64,000 nucleotides of DNA from Gambelia wislizenii (Eukaryota; Chordata; Lepidosauria; Squamata; Crotaphytidae), in NCBI GenBank assembly GCA_030847615.1, contig JAUMIR010000001.1:165265001-165329000 (forward strand). Direction: 5' to 3'. The position numbers were made by a program, and so were the translations under genes. How positions within the stretch are numbered: the stretch's first letter is position 1; each line of letters starts with the position of its first letter. This document shows positions 1 through 10,275 of this stretch, piece after piece. The notes beneath the pieces are model-generated. The model was given only the letters and a program-made list of their open reading frames with translations, was not told the origin of the DNA and searched no databases.

Positions 1-833
1 ATGCTCCTGCAAGGAGCTCTTGGTGAAATTCCTGTTGAAAATGATCCATACATATGCTATTTCCTTCCTAGAACTGCTTTCTATTGCAAATAGGGGAAAT
101 AACAAAGGATGGGGATTTCAACAAGATGGTACAATGGTGGTCTGATCCAAATCAGGAGGAGAATGTTTCAATGAGGGCCCATGGCTATGTCTTCAAAATA
201 CAGTAAAAGTGGCCAGTTTCCACTTGCTATTTTAATAGTGTGAATAATGTTATGTGCTGCTTAGCCCTAACTGAAAGATCTCTGGCTATAAAATAGGCAT
301 ATTTTAATTATTTGTTTATTTAGCAGTGAATTCCATTCTCAGTGGTAGGATTTCTCCCCAGTGGTAGAGTTACTAAAACTCTAAAACAACTGTAGATAGT
401 TAACTAAACATAAATATAATTACATATAAACTAAGTATAGAGGAAGTGCTTAGTTCAAGATTTAACACTTAAAACCATTATTCTCTAATACTTAAGCTTA
501 GCTATACAAGGTGAAAACAGACAGTTTTTAAGTTCTTAAAAGCTAAATATTTAGAATAGATATGTTTTAATAAAAGTTATAAGGCATAGAATTAGTTATT
601 AACTGTCTTTCGGTTAAGTTTTAGATTAAAACCGTAGATTAATTAAGTCTGGAAGTAGAGCAGAGTCATGGTCCAGGTGTAGCACTCAGATCAAATAATC
701 TGTAACCCTAGAACTGCAAATTAACACATTATTTTTAAGCAACTAGGTTTAAGTATCACAGCTAGATCCAATAGGGCAGAGGCACTCTAAAATAAGTTAC
801 ATATTTAGAAGTTGTCTACCACAACTTCTACCA
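1..833. other. AT-rich non-coding DNA, no feature recognised
   Basis: I see no conserved frame, TIR pair, SINE head or simple repeat of note. The stretch is AT-rich and ends at the GC-rich TIR element that starts near 834. Confidence 0.6.
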
Positions 834-1789
834 CAGTCGTCCCTCCACATTCGCGAGGGTTAGGGGCTCAAGACCCCTGCGAATGTGAAAACACCACAAA
901 TAAAAAAGGCCTCCCCCACCCGCCTGCAACCCCCCCGCCCTTCCAAAGTGGCGACAGGGCTTTTTGAGCCCCAGTGCTGCTTTGAGAAGCACAGGGGGTG
1001 GTGGCTAAAAAGCCTCCCACCTGCCTAGCTGCCACCCTCTGCCACCCCCATGCTTTCCGAAGTGGCCAGCCACACCCTACACTTCCTGAAGTGGCTGTGG
1101 GGCTTTGAAGCCCCATAGCAGCTTCAGGAAGGTCGGGGAGGGTGGTGGCTGGGCAGGTGGGTGGCTAGCCACCCCCATGCTTCCCAAAGTGGCTGTGGGG
1201 CTTTGAAGTCCCATAGCCAGTCCAGGAAGGCCAGGGAGGGTGATGGCCAGGGGGTTGGCCAGCCACCCCCCACACTTCCCGAAGTGGCTGTGGGACGTTG
1301 AAGCCCCACAGCCACTTCAGGAAGGTCAGGGAGGGTGGCGGCCAGGTGGGCAGGAGGTTGGCCAGCCAAACCCCGCGCTTCCTGAATTGGTTTTGGGGCT
1401 TGAGAGCCCCATAGCTGCTTCAGGAAGATTGGGAGGGTTGGGGGGAGCATGGCAGAGAGGCTCTTCAGCCACCCCCTCACCCTCCCGAAGCTGCGACAAG
1501 GCTGGAAAAGCCCCATTGCCTCTTTGGGAAGGGTGAGGGGTTGGTGGCTAAAATGTGCCTTTGCCCCGCTCTCCCGCTCTCCCAGGGCTTGGCTCTCCAC
1601 CCCAAACGGAGCTAAGTCCCAGGAGAGTGGGCAGTTGGGGACACAGTTTGCTCAGGGAGCACTCTGTTTAAATCAGCTCCTCTGCCTTGGGTGTGAGGGA
1701 GAGAAGCTGATTTAAATGGGTGCTTGCTGAGCAAACCGTGAATAGTAGAAACAGCGAAAGTGAAAGCCGCGAATGGGGAGGGGCAACTG
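834..1789. mobile_element. Tigger-like TIR element carrying a GC-rich tandem array
   Basis: The left end starts CAGTCGTCCCTCCACATTCG. The right end, read on the other strand, starts CAGTTGCCCCTCCCCATTCG, so the two ends form an inverted repeat. The right flank is TA and the left flank is CA, consistent with a decayed TA target duplication as in the Tc1/mariner-pogo (Tigger) group. The interior is far more GC-rich than the surroundings and lacks a transposase, so this is a non-autonomous element. The same termini and the same kind of array recur near 38154 in the opposite orientation. Open frames inside it, on both strands, are Pro/Gly/Trp-rich repeats and are not taken as genes. Confidence 0.75.
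1075..1480. repeat. Tandem array of about 100-bp palindromic units
   Basis: Units begin near 1080, 1179, 1274 and 1378, so the period is about 95 to 104 bp. Each unit has the plan gaagtggctgtggggc, a short turn, then the reverse complement (gccccacagccacttc), so each can fold as a hairpin with a GGGGC/GCCCC stem. The array is a minisatellite made of inverted repeats. Confidence 0.75.
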
Positions 1790-3092
1790 TATAGTTCATC
1801 TTTGAATGCAGAGCCCCAGTGACAAATCATGTTAATCAGAGAATATAAGAGCTTTAACTCCAAGGAAAACTGAACTATGGGGAAGGGAAACAGCTAGAAA
1901 AGGTAGCAGTGTAAGTCCACACAACACCAACTTATAAAAAAGCAAACATAAAGGCCATCAATTAATTGTTCAACCAGTTTATATAAACATAACAAAGTAA
2001 TTAGAATGTGTTAGAAAGCCAGAAGGTGAATGAAGACTATATCTAGTGTTTTACACAGAGTCACATGTATTATTTTTGGCCTGCTTGCAAAAAATTGGAA
2101 GTAAGTTCCCAGTATAATGAGTTCCTGACTCTAAGGGCCCTGTACCCAATATCCATGTCCCCATCTGTTCAATCCCTGCCTTTCTTGTGTTGAGCTGAAA
2201 GGCCTGAAAAGGGCTTCTCTGTACATTGCTTAAACCCAAGGAGATGCACCCTTAAGACCTGTTATGGATCTGGAAGTAGGGTGCTTTTCCCCAATAGTGA
2301 GTTCTTTCTTTAAAAGGTATCTCCAAGACAGGAATTGCTAACAGGCTGCTCTACCAGTCAGATGCTCTTCTGACCAACATTTGTCTATCCAGCTGTTTAG
2401 GGATTTTCTGGGCCACTCTGCCTTTTGTTCATCCCTAGTAATAAAGAAGGTGTTTTGGATAATTCTGCCCCAGAGCTCTAAAAATACAGAACAACAACAA
2501 CAACAAAAATCACCATTGTGAAAACCCTGAGAACACACTTAGCTGCTTTGTAAACCTACAATCAGTCCTTCATGTGGGAAAAGAATTTAGCAAGAAATTC
2601 CCATTAAAAGAACATAGTGAAATGTTCCAATATATAAAAAGTTTATGTGGGGGGAGGGAAAAAAACACAAACAAATAAGGGAAGGAAAAAGAAAAAGAAA
2701 CAAAGGAAGGCAATAGTTCCATGCACAGAATGCCTGTTCTGTCCAACACCATATTGTCTCTGATTTCTGATGTCAATGATCTGTCTAGCAAATCAGAAAT
2801 TTGCCTAGTGATTTTGTAATGACCCTGTGCTTGAATAATGAAAAGAGTTGGCCAGTCCTAACTAGACAAACTATTGCACAAAAGAGCTTAAGATATGGAT
2901 GACCAAACTTAACAAAAAATAACATAACAAAGAATGAGGCAAACCTATTTCTATTTCTCAGCATGGTGCCCATTTACCAGATGCTCAATAGTGCTCTACA
3001 TCAGAATATAGGAGTTTCTTTCTGTTCAGTGTGGGAGAGTTGGGATCTGAAAAGACAATATCAGAACATAGGGGAGATGGGGGGCAGGCTAT
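1790..3092. other. Non-coding DNA, no feature recognised
   Basis: There is no recognisable protein similarity. A short CAA/ACA run occurs at about 2491-2508 and an A/G-rich tract at about 2655-2705. The short frames here look like chance. Confidence 0.6.
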
Positions 3093-3803
3093 TGTTAACT
3101 GCTGCTAAGTCAACTTCGACTTACAGCAACCCTATGACTGAGAGACCTCCAAGTCTCCCTAACATCAACAGCCTTGCTCAGGTCTTGCAGACTCAGGGCT
3201 GTGGCTTCCTTGGTGGAGTCGTTGTTGTCTGCCTTCAAATCTTTCCTGACATATCGTGATCCTAAGGTGAACCTATCACAGGGTTGTCTGAGGCTGAGAG
3301 TGAGTGTGTAACTTGCCCACTTGGGTTTTCATGGCTGAGCAGAAACTTAAACCCTGGTCTCCAGAATCACAGTCCAACACTCAACCCACTATACCATGAT
3401 CTATCTGTCTATCTATCTGTAATGCAGTCTCTCTCTTTTCTTACCATCTTCTACCTTAACAAGCATTATTGTCTTTTCTAGTGAGTCATGTCTTTTCATA
3501 TGTCAGTCTCAGTTTAGTCATCTTGGCTTCTAGAGAGACTTCAGGTATTGATTTGCTCTAGGACCCGTTCATTTCTCTTTTTAGCAGTCCACGGTATCTA
3601 TAGAACTCTTCTCCAGCACCACATTTCAAATGAGTTCATTTTCTTCCGATCTGTTTTCTTCACTGTCCAGCTTTCACAACCATAGGTAGAAATTTGGAAA
3701 TATGATGGCATGGAGAATTCTAACTTTACTATTCAATTACAGTATATATCTTTACACTTCAGGTTTTTGCCTAGTTCCTTCATAGCTGCCCTTCCAAGTC
3801 CTA
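3093..3803 (-). mobile_element. BovB/RTE-type LINE, 3' part (segment 1 of 3)
   Basis: The strand matches the 3' region of the squamate BovB/RTE-type LINE. The tail at about 3110-3160 carries the acttcgacttacagcaaccc motif typical of BovB and of the SINEs that borrow its tail. Upstream on the minus strand the sequence runs through about 3430-3803, where it is cut by the Harbinger-like MITE. It resumes at 9213 in the same orientation and register. The frame is broken throughout, so this is a dead copy. A Sauria-type SINE lies inside it at 3221-3401. The assignment rests on recalled family sequence; a Repbase/Dfam search would settle the subfamily. Confidence 0.7.
3221..3401 (-). mobile_element. 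Sauria-type tRNA-headed SINE inside the LINE
   Basis: Read on the minus strand it starts with a tRNA-like head (ccatggtatagtgg type, near 3398). A degraded box B (ccagggtttaagtttc) follows, then the Sauria/ACA-type body with a 'cagccatg' segment. It ends in a BovB-like tail near 3221 (gataggttcaccttagg and onward). The surrounding LINE sequence continues on both sides. A short TCTA/TCTG run at about 3400-3420 abuts the head. Confidence 0.7.
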
Positions 3804-4315
3804 GGGCTTGTCTAGATGATGAAAAAAATCCTCATAGAATCTGAGAAGAACACCTTTTGTCCCAACAAGATTCCCTGGTGATCTGCCATTTCCTGAAGGC
3901 TGGGGCCAAAAACTGCAAAAACGTGGGAAAATCCTTCACGGTTTCCCCCGTATTTTAAAAATAATGTGCGGTAATGCACATTAACACTCGTTAGAACAAC
4001 CAATTCACATTGCTGAGCATTCCTGAAGTCGAAACCTGATTGGTCAGATGTGTGCGGGGGGCAGGCTTGCCCAGCAACTAAGTTATTAGAACGGCCATTT
4101 TTTTAGTGTGCATTTTTGAACAGCAAGGTGACCAAACAGATTTTTTAAGCAGAAGGTTGCACTCGCACACCTTAGATTTAAAGTTTTAAAAATGTGCAGT
4201 GGCGGCAACTTGTGGAGAATAAAAATGCAAGTAATTCACTCGCAGCCACCATCTTGATTCTCAGTCATACCTCCATGTGAACTTCAAACATGGATAACTG
4301 CACATTTTTTAAAAC

Positions 4316-4384
4316 TTTAAATCTATCTATCTATCTATCTGTCTATCTATCTATCTATCTATCTATCATCTATCTATTTATTTA
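4316..4384. repeat. (TCTA)n / (TTTA)n microsatellite
   Basis: Tandem tcta units run from about 4318 to 4370, followed by ttta units. This lies at the 3' tail of the minus-strand L2, where such simple repeats are usual. Confidence 0.9.
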
Positions 4385-5024
4385 TTTGTTTTTAACCCGT
4401 CCCTCTGCTCGGCAACCGGGGCAGCGTACAACAAGATTTAAACAACAGCAAGTTAAAACAATCCTTCCCAATCCTAACCCTCCCACCCCTTAAAACGAAA
4501 TTAAACTGGTGGAGAATTAAAACAAACATAAAATACAGTACAATGTATAAATTATGGCAAAAAAAATGGCAATGGCAGCAGGGGGGCAGTTGGGCAGTCA
4601 ATTCCACTTGAGCCGGGAAGTTATTCTGGGAAGGCCTGCCGGAAGAGGTCCGTCTTTAACGCTTTCTTGAAGCTATCAAGAGTAGTGATAAGATGGATCT
4701 CATCCGGCAGGCCATTCCAAAGTCTGGGAGCCGTAGAAGAGAAGGCCCGCTGGGAGGTCTGTGACAGCCTAGTTTTCATAGGCTGCAGCAGGTTCCTCCC
4801 AGAGGACCGAAGTGCGCAGGGGGGGGATCATATGGGATGAGGCGGTCCCGGAGATGGACCCAAGTCATGTAGGGCTTTAAAGGTTAAAACCAACACCTTG
4901 GACTGTGCCCGGAAACTCATTGGCAGCCAGTGGAGAGATTTAAGCACAGGTGTTATATGCTCTCTCCTAGATGTACCCGTAATTAACCTGGCTGCCATAT
5001 TTTGTACCAGTTGAAGTTTCCGGG

Positions 5025-5435
5025 TTAGGCACAAGGTAGCCCCATGTAGAGTGTGTTACAGTAATCCAAACGTGAGGTTACCAAAGCATGTACCACAGTT
5101 TCCAGATCCCTTGTATCCAGGTAAGGGCGCAGCTGGCATATCAGCCGAAGCTGATAACAGCCACTCCTGACCGTCGCACTCACCTGAGTAGTCATGTGAA
5201 GCGACGAATCTAGGAGTACCCCCAGACTGTGAACACAGTCCTTAGAGGAGAGTGTGACTCCATCCAGGACTGGAAGTTGTATTCCCAGAGCTGGTTTCGG
5301 GCCTGTGACTGTCAGTACCTCTGTTTTGTCTGGATTTAGTCGCAATCTGTTTTTCCTCATCGAATCCATTACCGCTCTGAGAGAGTCATTGAGAGGAGAG
5401 ATGCTATCTGAAGTCTGAGCCGACAATCTGGTCAT
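5025..5435 (-). pseudogene. L2 RT C-terminal fragment (thumb region)
   Basis: This 136-residue frame continues the L2 polyprotein after the YxDD box. It contains NRLRLNPDKTEVLTV (motif D/E region), LGVLLDSSLHMTTQV, and a SRLDYCNTLYMGLP motif typical of L2/CR1-like thumb domains. It is in a different frame from the upstream RT part, which shows the frameshift. Confidence 0.85.
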
Positions 5436-5998
5436 GGAGAAATATATCTGAGTGTCATCAGTGTACTGATGACACCGAGCTCCATACCTCTGGATGATCT
5501 CTCCCAGAGCTTCATATAAATGTTAAATAACATTGGGGACAGGATGGCACCCTGAGGGATGCCACAATTAAGCTCAATTCTGGAAGAGTAACTGTCCCTG
5601 AGCCTCACCCTCTGGGATCTGCCCGAGAGAAAGGAACGGAACCACAGCAGAGCGGTGCCTCCAATTCCTAACCCTCTCAGGCGATCAAAGAGGATGGAAT
5701 GATCTATAGTGTCAAAGGCTGCTGAGAGGTCCAAGAGCACCAGCAAGGTCACACTACCCTTGTCAATGCTCAGGTGGAGGTCATCGGTTAGAGTGACCAT
5801 GGCAGTCTCAATTCCATATCCTGTCCTGAAGCCAGATTGAAATGGCTCAAGATAATCAGTTTCATCCAAGACGGCTTGGAGTTGGGAAGCAACTGCCCTC
5901 TTGATCACCTTGCTTAAAAAAGGTAGCAAGGACACTGGTCTGTAATTGTTCCTGTCCAGGGAAGGTTTTTTCAGGAGTGGCTTAACCGCCTCCTCCAA
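5432..5998 (-). pseudogene. L2 reverse transcriptase fragment (RT fingers and palm)
   Basis: The 188-residue open frame covers the L2 RT from just before motif 1 through motif B. Residues 20-35 read like NYRPVSLLPFLSKV. The motif A aspartate is in LLDLSAAFDTID (about residue 90). The motif B sequence GIPQGAILSPMLFNIYM is at about 145-161. The frame is then lost, so the YxDD catalytic box is out of frame downstream. The protein would copy element RNA at a nicked target site if it were whole; this copy cannot do so. Confidence 0.88.
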
Positions 5999-6110
5999 TA
6001 ATAATAATAATAATAATTATTATTATTATTATTTATACCCCACTCCTCTGCTGAAAACAATCGGGACGGCTTCCAACAATTTAAACAAGATAGTATGATG
6101 CCTCCCCTGA
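5999..6110 (-). mobile_element. (AAT)n plus L2-type 3' tail inserted in the minus-strand L2
   Basis: An AAT/ATT run at 5999-6034 is followed by tataccccactcctctgctg and 'cggcttcc' sequence. On the minus strand this is the canonical L2 3' end (gccgtcc... gtataaat(AAT)n). The host L2 frame continues in decayed form on both sides, so this is a later insertion or template jump. Confidence 0.7.
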
Positions 6111-6417
6111 AGGATACATTGATTGTGTCCCATAGGAATACTCTCAACGCGTCACCCCCCTGGATGACCAGCCAAGATAGATAGGGATCAAGAGGTCAAG
6201 TCGTCTTCCTCACTCTTCCAAGGAGCTTGTCCACGTCATCAGTACTCACAGATTGAAACTGATCCAGTAAAATGCCATGAACGGAGTTGTCGGATGCCCC
6301 ATCTATGGATTCTGTCAGAACATTGGCGTCCAAGTCGGCTCTTATCCGAGAGATTTTATCTGTAAAGTGGATGTTAAACGCATCGCAGCAGGCTGTCGCT
6401 AAGGTGTGCAAGTCGCC

Positions 6418-6937
6418 CAGACTGTTAGTTCTGGGCAACTTCAATATCCCACTTGAGACCAGTTTGTCAAATCTATCAGGTGCAGCTCGGGAGTTCATGG
6501 AGTCCATGACAAACATGGGCCTATCCCAGTTGGTTGACAGGCCCACTCATTGTGCGGGTCATACCCTCAATGCAGTCTTTAGTATGGAACAGGAACTTCC
6601 ATGGGCGGAGGTGACTAAAACCACCGCATTGTCATGGATGGATAATTTCCTGATCAAGGCTGAACTCAGAGCCACTGTCCATCCCGTCGGGGGTGGAGGA
6701 CCTATTAGAATGGTCCGCCCTCAAAGGCTAATGGAACCAATTGGATTCCAGCAAGCCTTAGAGGGTTCATTGGTTGGTAATGCCGGTGATTTTGTCGAAG
6801 CCTTGGTCAATACCTGGAACATCGACCTTACCAAGGCTATCAACATGATTGCTCCTAAGTGTCCTCTCCAACCCACTTCGAATCGCCAACCATGGTACAC
6901 TGAAGAACTTAGGAAGTTGAAGCGGGTTGGACAATGA
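6418..6937 (+). pseudogene. L2 endonuclease C-terminus and linker fragment
   Basis: The frame is open through 6937. It includes LGNFNIPLETSL, the EEP-type (APE-like) endonuclease GDFN box with Asp changed to Asn. It also has HTLNAVFS and, in place of the usual SDH catalytic pair, LSWMDNFLI, in which His is replaced by Asn. Both the metal-binding Asp and the catalytic His are therefore lost. The linker follows (NRQPWYTEELRKLKRVGQ) before a stop at 6937. Confidence 0.82.
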
Positions 6938-7153
6938 CTAGAGTGCGTCTGGCGAAAAACCCGGCTCTTGTCTGACAGGACTCATCATAGGAAATTTCTT
7001 CATTCCTGTAGAGAGCCAATACGTGCAGCAAGGAAATCTTTCTCTTCTGCACGTATTGCGTCTACAGCCCGGCAGAGCTGTTTAGGGTGGTGAGGGAACT
7101 GACACAGGTTCTACCCGTGCAGAACCCATTACTAAACCTGACAACAGCCTGCT

Positions 7154-7483
7154 GTGATGCATTTAACAACTTATTTGCAGATAAAATCTCAGATAAGAGC
7201 CGATTTGGACACTGGGGTTGTAGCAGATTCCATTGACAAGGTGTCCAGTAACTCCATTGATGAGGTTATGCTGGATCAGTTTCAATCTGTAGGTACTGAT
7301 GATGTGGACAAGTTCCTTGGTAGAGTGAGGAAGACTACCTGCCTTCTTGACCCTTGCCCTTCCTGGCTGGCCTTCCAGGGATGTGATGCCTTGAGGAAGT
7401 TCCTCAGGGACATCATCAATGCATCCCTTAGGGAAGGTCATGTTCCATTTTGCTTGAAGGAAGCGGCAGTTAGACCGCTCTGA
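7154..7483 (+). pseudogene. L2 linker fragment before the RT
   Basis: The 109-residue frame carries the L2-specific linker (LLDQFQSV, DDVDKFLGRVRKTTCLLDPCPSWL, then LREGHVPFCLKEAAVRPL). It directly precedes the RT in intact L2 elements. A stop at 7483 separates it from the RT. Confidence 0.8.
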
Positions 7484-7547
7484 AAAATACCTTCCCTTGA
7501 CCCTCTTGATATGAAGAACTACAGGCCAGTCTCTTTATTGGAGTAAG

Positions 7548-8003
7548 ATGATTGAGAGGGCGGTTGCTCTTCAACTCCAAGTTGTCTTGGAAGAAACCAA
7601 TTATCTAGATCCATTTCAAACTGGTTTTAGGATTGGATTTGGAGTCGAGACTGCCAAGGTTGCCTTAGCTTATGATTTTTGCCTGAGCATCGACAGGGGT
7701 AGTGTGACTCTGTTGGTGCTACTGGATCTCTCAGCGACCTTTGACACAATTGATCATGTCATCCTCTTAGATCACCTGAGAAGGTTATGAATTGGAGGCA
7801 CTGCATTGAAGTGGTTCTGCTCCTTCCTCTCGGGCAGATTCCAGAGGGTGATGCTCGGAGACAGTCACTCTGCAAGAAAAGAGCTTAATTGTGGCATCCC
7901 ACAAGGTGACATCCTGTGCCCGATGCTATTTAATATATATATGAAGCCGCTGGGAGGGAGAGATCATCCGGAGGCACGGGGCGGGGTGTTATCAGTACGC
8001 TGA
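7548..8003 (+). pseudogene. L2 reverse transcriptase fragment
   Basis: The piece at 7548-7790 shows LLVLLDLSATFDTIDH (motif A with Asp). After a one-codon stop the piece at 7806-8003 shows GIPQGDILCPMLFNIYM (motif B). The YADD box (CYQYADDTQIYFS) is readable near 7990-8030 but in a shifted frame. It cannot encode one polypeptide. Confidence 0.85.
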
Positions 8004-8025
8004 TGACACCCAGATATATTTTTCC

Positions 8026-8820
8026 ATGTCTCAGTCTTTGGCTCTGACTTCCGATGGTGTCTCTTCTCTCAATGATTGTCTTAGGGCAGTAATGGACTGG
8101 ATGAGGGAAAACAAATTAAAGCTGAATCCAGACAAAATGGAGGTTCTCACAGTAGCAGCCCCGAACACAGGCATTGGGATTCAACCTCCAGTACTGAATG
8201 GGGTCACATTCTCCTCCAAGGACTGTGCTCGCAGTCTGGGAGTACTCCTGGACTCATCGCTCCAGATGATGAATCAGGTAAATGTGATGGTCAGGAGTGC
8301 CTGTTATCAGCTTCAGTTGATCTGCCACCAGTGCCCTTTCCTGGAAGTCGGGGAGCTTGAGACCGTGGTACATGCTCTGGTAACCTCCCATCTTGATTTC
8401 TGTAATGCACTCTACATGGGGCTACCCTTGTGCTTGGTCCGGAAACATCAACTAGTACAGAATATGGCAGTCAGACTGGTCTCAGGTACATCCAGAAGAG
8501 ACCATATAACACAGATCTTAAGATCACTCCACTGGCTGCCCATTAGTTTCCAGGCCCAGTACAAGGTGTTGGTTAGCACCTTTAAAGTCCTAAATGGCTT
8601 GGGTCCAACCTATCTTTGGAACCACCTCCTTCCATATAACCCTCCCTGTGCACTCAGGTCCTCTGGGAGGAATTTGCTGCAACCTTTAAAAACTAGGCTC
8701 TACTCGACCTCCCAGAGGACCTTTTTGGTTATTGCTTCCAGATTATGGAACGGTCTGCCGGATGAGATCCGTCATATTACCACCATAAATAGCTTTATAA
8801 AAGCTCTTAATAAAATATAA
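8026..8820 (+). pseudogene. L2 RT C-terminal domain, long open frame
   Basis: This 264-residue frame covers the end of the L2 polyprotein: MRENKLKLNPDKMEVLTV, LGVLLDSSLQM, SHLDFCNALYMGLP, RDHITQILRSLHWLPI and a C-terminal LWNGLPDEIR motif. It ends at the natural element stop near 8820, shortly before the 3' UTR. It is open only because it is a piece; upstream parts are broken. Confidence 0.85.
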
Positions 8821-9061
8821 AAGCTTTATAAAAGCTCCAGTAGGCCTTTCTTGGATACCTGGCCGTCGGAAAGAAAAATCTAATTTAGCCCGATCCTGTT
8901 ACAGCCACTGTTTATTGTTTATTTTTACTATTTTTTAAAGTATATTTTAATTTTTTGAATTATCTAATTATATTTTAAGGGGTGGGTGGGATGGAGCGTC
9001 TTGAATGTATATTTTAAATGTTGTAAGCTGCCCCGATTGCATTTTATAGAGGGGTGGGATA

Positions 9062-9100
9062 TAAATAATAATAATAATAATAATTATTATTATTATTATT
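9062..9100 (+). repeat. (AAT)n / (ATT)n tail of the plus-strand L2
   Basis: A run of aat then att trinucleotides follows gtgggatataa, the usual L2 tail microsatellite. Confidence 0.9.
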
Positions 9101-9212
9101 AACTTCACATACCAGTGATCTTGCAAAAAAAATGTGGAGACAAATGGATGCTACTGAAATTTTGCATTAATGCACAGCAACCCATATTATATCGCATCAT
9201 CTAGATGACCCC

Positions 9213-9871
9213 TCAGTCTTCTTCTGATTTCTTGACTGCAGTCTCCATTCTGATTAATGACTGAGCCAAGATGTGGAAAATTGTGAACTATAGTATTTCA
9301 ATGTCTTCATTGTCTACTTTAAAGTGATGTAAACCATCCATGGTCATTTATTGTTGTTTTCTTGATGTTCAACTGTAAAGCTGCCTTTGTACTTTCTTTC
9401 TTGACTTTCTTCAAGTGATAGTTCCAAGTCTTTGTTATTTTCTGCTAGTAGCATGATGTCATCTTCATATCTTGAATTGTTGAAGTTCCTTCCTCAAATT
9501 TTCACACCTTATCTCTGTCACCTTTTACTTTTGCTTCTCATCTGTCCTTAACTGCTTGGAGAATTTCATTTGTCATCCATCAAGGATTCTCTTTTTTTTT
9601 TGGCTGTAGATAGGGTCTTTTTGCATTCCTCCCTGAAAATGTCCCTGGCTTCTGGTTAATTAGGCTTAAGAGTGCAAATCTATTTTATACATTATCTTTA
9701 AATTCTACAGGGATGTCCTTCAGGTTGTATTATGGTTGGCTAAGTGTTCTTCTTTACTTTTACTCTAATTTGTGATATCAGCTATGCATGGTTTGCGCCA
9801 CATCCTGCTCCTGGTCTTGTTTTTGCAGAGAGAATGGAGCTTCTCCATCTTCTGCTTCTGTTTATGTAGTT
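9213..9871 (-). mobile_element. BovB/RTE-type LINE, RT region (segment 2 of 3)
   Basis: This continues the LINE interrupted at 3803. On the minus strand, near 9440-9475, it reads YEDDIMLLAE, the catalytic box of RTE-type RT with Ala changed to Glu in Y(A)DD. Further upstream it matches the N-terminal RT and the region after the endonuclease, with much of the RT core shortened. It is interrupted at 9871 by a hAT element and resumes at 10276. Many stops are present. Confidence 0.7.
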
Positions 9872-10275
9872 CAGTGGCTCTTAACCTTTTCTTTACCAGG
9901 GGCCCCTTTTAAATATCTTTTGTTGCCATGGATCCCCAAGACTTAACTCAAGATTTAAAACCCTGATAGTAATAATAATAATAATAATAATACCTGAGAA
10001 TAATAATACAATTACACCATCCATTAAACCTTCCTCAAAGGCAGTGGTGGTAGGGGGAGAAGACTTTTCTCCTGCTTCTTCCTGTAAGTTTGTGGCTGGA
10101 GTGGATTGAATGGCAATGTGCAAGCAAAGCCTGCCAGGCTTTGTCTTGGCTCCTGTCATGTGGCCATTCCACTGTAAGGAGGGGGTGGGCCAAGCGGCCT
10201 TCAAGCCTTAGCGGACCCCTTGTGAGGACATTGCGGACTCCTGGGGTTTCCCGGACCACAGGTTAAGAATCACTG
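9872..10275. mobile_element. hAT non-autonomous element, copy A
   Basis: The ends are CAGTGGCTCTTAACC and GGTTAAGAATCACTG, an inverted pair with the CAGTG start typical of hAT elements. Flanking 8-bp duplications are atgtagtt (9864-9871) and atgttgtt (10276-10283), 7 of 8 matching. A related copy with a perfect 8-bp duplication lies at 52092-52485. An (AAT)n run lies inside at about 9967-9991. No transposase frame is present. It is inserted in the BovB/RTE LINE. Confidence 0.9.

Larger units (their letters stand above)
4374..6415 (-). mobile_element. L2-clade LINE, 5'-truncated, minus strand
   Basis: This is the reverse-transcriptase polyprotein of an L2-clade non-LTR retrotransposon, read from about 6415 down to 4374. 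The linker region before the RT is encoded at 6196-6415, the RT at 5432-5998, and the region after the RT at 4828-5435. Visible RT motifs are RPVSLLPFLSKVI (motif 1 region), LLVLLDLSAAFDTIDH (motif A with catalytic Asp) and GIPQGAILSPMLFNIYM (motif B). The YxDD box near 5460 reads YTDD and lies past a frameshift. The endonuclease is absent. A second L2-type tail has inserted at about 5999-6110 and splits the frame. It is non-functional. Its 5' end abuts a plus-strand L2 at 6415. Confidence 0.9.
6415..9100 (+). mobile_element. L2-clade LINE, 5'-truncated, plus strand
   Basis: This near-complete downstream part of an L2 element starts in the C-terminal half of the endonuclease (LLVLGNFNI motif near 6425) and runs through linker, RT and thumb to the 3' UTR. 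It ends in gggtgggatataaat plus (AAT)n at 9062-9100. The coding region is broken by several stops and frameshifts (at about 6937, 7483, 7545, 7790 and 8003). It stands head-to-head with the minus-strand L2. It closely resembles the L2 at 54880-57652, with the same order of motifs. Confidence 0.9.
3804..9212. mobile_element. Harbinger-like MITE split by two L2 LINEs
   Basis: The left terminus is GGGCTTGTCTAGATGATG at 3804. The right terminus at 9212 is its inverse (GGGGTCATCTAGATGATG on the minus strand). MITE sequence occupies 3804 to about 4315 and about 9100-9212, roughly 620 bp in total, which matches the intact sister copies at 40687, 43446 and 52537. The remainder is inserted L2 DNA. The flanks are CTA (left) and TCA (right), whereas sisters show exact 3-bp TNA duplications. 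The element is inserted in the BovB/RTE LINE, which continues on both sides. TIR start and TSD resemble PIF/Harbinger (Tourist-type) MITEs. No transposase is present. Confidence 0.8.

Noticed and set aside
3340..3400. tRNA gene on the minus strand
   Set aside because: The box A/B-like sequence is the head of a Sauria-type SINE continuing into a BovB-like tail; no cloverleaf is evident.
4374..9100. Single L2 insertion with 5' inversion by twin priming
   Set aside because: Both oppositely oriented parts carry their own 3' UTR and tail, so two insertions are needed.
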